A model generated the notes under the pieces. It did no database searches and was not told the origin of the DNA. It worked only from the letters and a program-made list of their open reading frames with translations. Shown piece after piece: positions 62,001 to 64,000 of a stretch of DNA of 64,000 nt (position 1 is the stretch's first letter; every line of letters begins with the position of its first letter). The DNA comes from JAWXCM01 sp034408745 (GTDB lineage Bacteria > Acidobacteriota > Terriglobia > Bryobacterales > Bryobacteraceae), in contig JAWXCM010000401.1 of NCBI GenBank assembly GCA_034408745.1, forward strand, positions 15,746 to 79,745. The letters run 5' to 3'. The translations under genes and the position numbers were made by a program.

Positions 62001-62617
62001 AGACGCTGTCCAACAGCGATCAGCCGCACGTGTTCGTCACTGGCTTCAACTACAAGGTTCCCAGCCTCGGGTCTAACAGGGCGCTGAAAGCTTTGTCCGG
62101 TGGCTGGACCTTCGGCGGCATTCTGCGCTACGCGAGTGGCTTGCCGATTCGCGTTCCCACCGCGCAGAGCACCATCGGTTCTCTGGTGTTCCGCGGCGGC
62201 ACCAACGCCAACCGCGTCGCCGACCAGCCGTTCTTCCTGAAGGACCCCAACTGCGGCTGTTTCGACCCGAACAAGGAGTTCATCCTGAACCCGAACGCCT
62301 GGGCGAATCCGGTGAACGGCCAGTGGGGCACGGCCGCGGCGTATTACGCCGACTACCGCACCGCCCGCCGCCCCGACGAACAGCTCAGCGTCGGCCGCAA
62401 CTTCAAACTGACGGAGAGGATGATGTTCTCGGTTCGCGCCGAGTTCTTCAACGTCTTCAACCGCGTCTACCTGAACAACCCGGATTCCGGCAACTTCCAG
62501 GCCACCACCCAGGTGGGAGCCAACGGACAGACCATTTCCGGATTTGGTCGCATCAACACGGGAACCACCTTCAGCCCTCCTCGCAGCGGACAGATCGTTG
62601 CCCGTTTCTCGTTCTAG
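59036..62617 (+). CDS. Oar-like TonB-dependent outer-membrane protein
   Basis: A 1,193-residue outer-membrane protein of the Oar/TonB-dependent type that is abundant in Acidobacteria. It has a signal peptide (RITVLLAMSIAAFAQ), a carboxypeptidase-regulatory N-domain (GTLTGTVADSSGSLVPNADVTAI, residues about 30-115), a plug-like segment (LNQLPLNFAIGAGAVRNP, VNGAPAGTFKIIFEGQ) and a very long beta barrel ending in a Phe (RSGQIVARFSF). Substrate unknown; family members are thought to import oligosaccharides, peptides or metals. The start is ATG 59036 rather than GTG 59027. It is followed by a perfect hairpin. Confidence 0.85.
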   Translation: MSLLTRSLCRITVLLAMSIAAFAQSDRGTLTGTVADSSGSLVPNADVTAINPANGQELKVKTTETGNFTIPSVSAGTYSLVVEVAGFRRYEQQGIRVQVAQTARVDVVMQVGNAAESVTVTADAQLLTTENAALSTTVGREQLNQLPLNFAIGAGAVRNPLSFVQLAPGASISGWNTIRVNGAPAGTFKIIFEGQDSSSGLDARVSDESQPSVEALEEFTLQTSNFSAEFGQAGGGLFNFTARSGTNQFHGTLYDYIAHEKLYAGRPFTNNGSGGHIRPQLRRHDLGANLGGPIILPKLYNGRNKSFFFVNYEMFRDVSTNFIGLGTVPTEAMRRGDFSAVLTGRRIGTDPLGNAVFENVIYDPRTTRQQGGFPVRDPFPDNVIPQSLLDPVALKIQSLIPAPINGNLVNNFERRSPYRKIQDIPSIKIDHNLSDKAKFSAYYSLMRTDKDNGQDGLPDPISARRDQIIRSNTLRINYDHTLTPTLILHAGVGYQRYWNPDSSPQSILAYDPVAGLGLKGGFGVGFPRFTGLGSSSGGMGLNFGPTNRTTYIQDKPNAVGNMTWVRGNHTYKFGGEWKFENFTNRGTANVSGSYAFSTVQTGLPALQGIALTGGSVGFPYASFLLGSADSASVNNPADPQYRRKAYAAFAQDTWKVTRRLTLDYGLRYDYQPPMYELHNRMARFAPAVANPSAGGRLGATEFAGSGDRRCNCTFGEAYPWAFGPRLGAAYQINDKTVLRGGFGVSFGQIANFQYIGGGNSLGMGFNSLGFSNPTFGEAAVLLRNGLVYNQSDLLSATYDPGIRPQPGQTNSPPAYVDPDAGRPSRMISWNVSLQRELSRDLALEAAYVGNRGAWFRADGLNQFNGITNDRLSSFGLSLNNPADVALLPQQIASAAVVARGFTKPYAAFPNTATLAQSLRPYPQFGDVSSLWAPLGNSWYDSLQVKLTKRYSYGLDFTAAYTFSKTLSTVEAHDGTIVPLNDVYNRGNQKTLSNSDQPHVFVTGFNYKVPSLGSNRALKALSGGWTFGGILRYASGLPIRVPTAQSTIGSLVFRGGTNANRVADQPFFLKDPNCGCFDPNKEFILNPNAWANPVNGQWGTAAAYYADYRTARRPDEQLSVGRNFKLTERMMFSVRAEFFNVFNRVYLNNPDSGNFQATTQVGANGQTISGFGRINTGTTFSPPRSGQIVARFSF

Positions 62618-62630
62618 TCAACCCTCGATG

Positions 62631-62658
62631 GCGCCGCGGCAAGCAAATGCCGCGGCGC
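62631..62658. terminator. 11-bp perfect hairpin between convergent genes
   Basis: GCGCCGCGGCA-AGCAAA-TGCCGCGGCGC lies 13 bases after the Oar-like stop and 43 bases before the end of the minus-strand DUF296 gene. It has no U run on either side, but the perfect GC stem between convergent genes makes a two-way terminator likely. Confidence 0.65.
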
Positions 62659-62700
62659 TCTAACCTCCCCGGAAAGCCCCGAATTCAGCGGCTAAATAAC

Positions 62701-63204
62701 TCACTTTTCCGTCAATATGGATATGCCGTTGGCATTCTGCTTGCGCGTCAGCGCAGGACCAGAATATTTGGTAATGGTCACCTCACCCAGATACAGAATG
62801 CGGCAGCCATTCTCCAGATGCCCGCCGAACGCGCCTTTGGCCGGTGTCGAGAGCGTGATATGAATGTGCGGCTCCCCGTCGGCAATAATCCCCCCGCCGC
62901 CCAGAATCTCGGCCGGGTCCTTCATAGTCGTGAACTCGTCCTTCGGCTTCGCGTCCTTCGACACCACGTAGTGGTACGTGCATTCCTGCACTGAGCCCGC
63001 CGTAATCGATACATGCCCGTCCCGCACGCCCTTCTCGCGAATCACCTCTTTGATCGACTCCAGCAACAACCCATCCCGGTCCAGCACCACGCGGTAAACC
63101 TCCTGTACCTGCGCCGCCCCGAACACCTTCGGCCTGGGAGGAGGAGCGGCAAAAACGCTGATCGAGGCAATCAGGGACGCGACACCAAATGTGAGTTTCT
63201 TCAT
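62701..63204 (-). CDS. Secreted DUF296/PPC-domain protein
   Basis: A 167-residue protein with a signal peptide (MKKLTFGVASLIASISVFA). The rest fits the PPC/DUF296 fold: the pattern GEPHIHITLSTPAKGAFGGHLENGCRILYLGEVTI carries the HxH pair and the Gly-rich turn that bind zinc in this fold. PPC proteins are usually cytoplasmic and trimeric and one group binds DNA; an exported one is unusual. The start is ATG 63202-63204, because the longer ORF upstream has no signal. Confidence 0.8.
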   Translation of the reverse strand: MKKLTFGVASLIASISVFAAPPPRPKVFGAAQVQEVYRVVLDRDGLLLESIKEVIREKGVRDGHVSITAGSVQECTYHYVVSKDAKPKDEFTTMKDPAEILGGGGIIADGEPHIHITLSTPAKGAFGGHLENGCRILYLGEVTITKYSGPALTRKQNANGISILTEK

Positions 63205-63298
63205 AGCAGAACCAGAGTATATCTGAGCCAGTGCGGAAAGAAGCGGGTGAGTGGTAGCCGCGTCCCGCGCCACGGGCGGCTGCGGCTCGACGTATCGG

Positions 63299-63904
63299 CT
63301 ACCGATCCACCAGCCTTCGCCAGTTGATCACAACGGCAACGGGGTCGCGAGCCGCTGCTGGCGTCAGAGCGTTGATCAGCAGCCTGCCATCGGGCATCAC
63401 GACGATCCGATTTCTCAACAGACGCGGAAGCTCGATTTTGAAGAGCTGCTTTGCCACTCCTGCTTCCATCCGGCCGCCGGCGGTCGAGACCGGCACGGCC
63501 CAGAGCGCGCCGCCCTTGTAGAAATACACCTGCTTTCCGTCAAGGCTGAAATGCGGTTCCTCACCGTCCGCAGGTGAGATCTGCCATCGCGACCCGCTGT
63601 TTGGAAGGCTCCTGGCGTACACCGATGCCGGCGAATTCCACAACTTGGCGTCAAAGACCAGAAAGCGGCCGTCCGGCGACATATCTGAGTGGTATTCCAT
63701 ATACCTGGGATCGGTCAATGATGTTGGCTGGGCGCCAGAGGTACCTTCGGCCGGTATTGCCTTCACCATGAGGTCCGGTCCTGAATCTTCGCTACGTTCG
63801 TTGAACACAATCCAGCGGCCGTCACGGGACCATGACTCGGGCGTCTGTTCGCCGGACCCCTGGTACAAAACTTTCTCGGAATCCGTGGAATCGACTCCTT
63901 TAAC
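63299..63904 (-). pseudogene. C-terminal fragment of a WD40/TolB-like protein
   Basis: The frame reads a PD40/TolB-type propeller end: TPESWSRDGRWIVFNERSEDSG, SDMSPDGRFLVFDAKLWNS, WQISPADGEEPHFSLDGKQVYF and a final VVINWRRLVDR, exactly how acidobacterial serine/threonine kinase/propeller proteins end. Upstream it is stopped by TAG near 63904 with no good start codon; the nearest is TTG, without a ribosome site. Roughly the kinase domain and first blades are missing. A truncated remnant. Confidence 0.6.
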
Positions 63905-63917
63905 CTAGAAACGGCAG

Positions 63918-64000
63918 TTACCCGGTAGCCTGAGCAAGTCGGAGTGTGTCGCCGAGGATCTTTCCTTTGAGGAAAAACCGAAAGGCCGCGCTCAGAATCA
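63918..64000 (-). CDS. Partial gene end, cut by window edge
   Basis: About 26 codons before TAA (63918-63920) read LSAAFRFFLKGKILGDTLRLAQ on the minus strand. The gene runs off the window. Too short to identify. Confidence 0.3.
   Translation of the reverse strand, partial: ILSAAFRFFLKGKILGDTLRLAQATG

Overview
The window looks like chromosomal DNA of an acidobacterium of the Solibacter/Bryobacter type. The support is a protein ending in the Solibacter-type C-terminal domain (34460-37399), large Oar-like TonB-dependent proteins with a carboxypeptidase-regulatory N-terminus, many Tat-signal sugar enzymes annotated from 'RRxFL' starts, bacillithiol synthesis (bshC), GC-rich codon use and frequent GTG/TTG starts. 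No integrase, insertion sequence, CRISPR array or phage gene was seen, so this is ordinary chromosome with patches of gene decay.

Layout. 1-950: gene debris (a cut partial ORF, the N-terminus of a beta-propeller protein, an internally deleted DinB gene). 948-7432: a HAD phosphatase overlapping an orphan vsr, a DUF465 protein, a TSUP permease, two tandem secreted S41 peptidases and truA. 7429-18408: a carbohydrate locus. Minus-strand genes encode a UxuA-like TIM barrel, a Gfo/Idh/MocA oxidoreductase, a DUF1080 protein and a sugar isomerase-like barrel. Plus-strand genes encode a GH127 beta-L-arabinofuranosidase, a sialate-O-acetylesterase-type esterase fused to a DinB domain, a BNR_4 protein and a GH62 arabinofuranosidase. 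Together they suggest extracellular stripping of arabinose and acetyl groups from plant polymers, followed by uronate/sugar processing.

18454-25309: an ABC exporter divergent from a TonB siderophore receptor, bshC, an HpcH/HpaI aldolase and tRNA-Leu(CAA). 25310-40075: mostly secreted or envelope proteins (a CxxCH protein with terpene-cyclase-like repeats, a beta-helix protein, a very large metallopeptidase-like protein), a DtxR-type regulator, UDP-glucuronate decarboxylase, a membrane Fe-S reductase, a TlpA thioredoxin and a frameshifted sulfatase. 40196-46391: a chemoreceptor, an MFS carboxylate/sugar-acid transporter paired with an amidohydrolase, a secreted ADP-ribosylglycohydrolase and a Uma2 protein.

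46417-55740: the rpoB-x-rpoC operon on the minus strand with a good promoter and a strong terminator. It has three oddities: a small membrane coiled-coil gene between rpoB and rpoC, an eight-cysteine insertion in RpoB, and a one-base frameshift in rpoB. 55804-64000: cyaY, hemW, a second chemoreceptor with a structured leader, a 1,193-residue Oar-like outer-membrane protein, a secreted DUF296 protein and a truncated WD40/TolB fragment.

Both frameshifts (rpoB and the sulfatase) are repaired by changing the length of a short A run by one, so assembly error is the first explanation. The most novel-looking items are the rpoB-x-rpoC gene, the esterase-DinB fusion, the CxxCH cyclase-like protein, and the structured leader of the second chemoreceptor.
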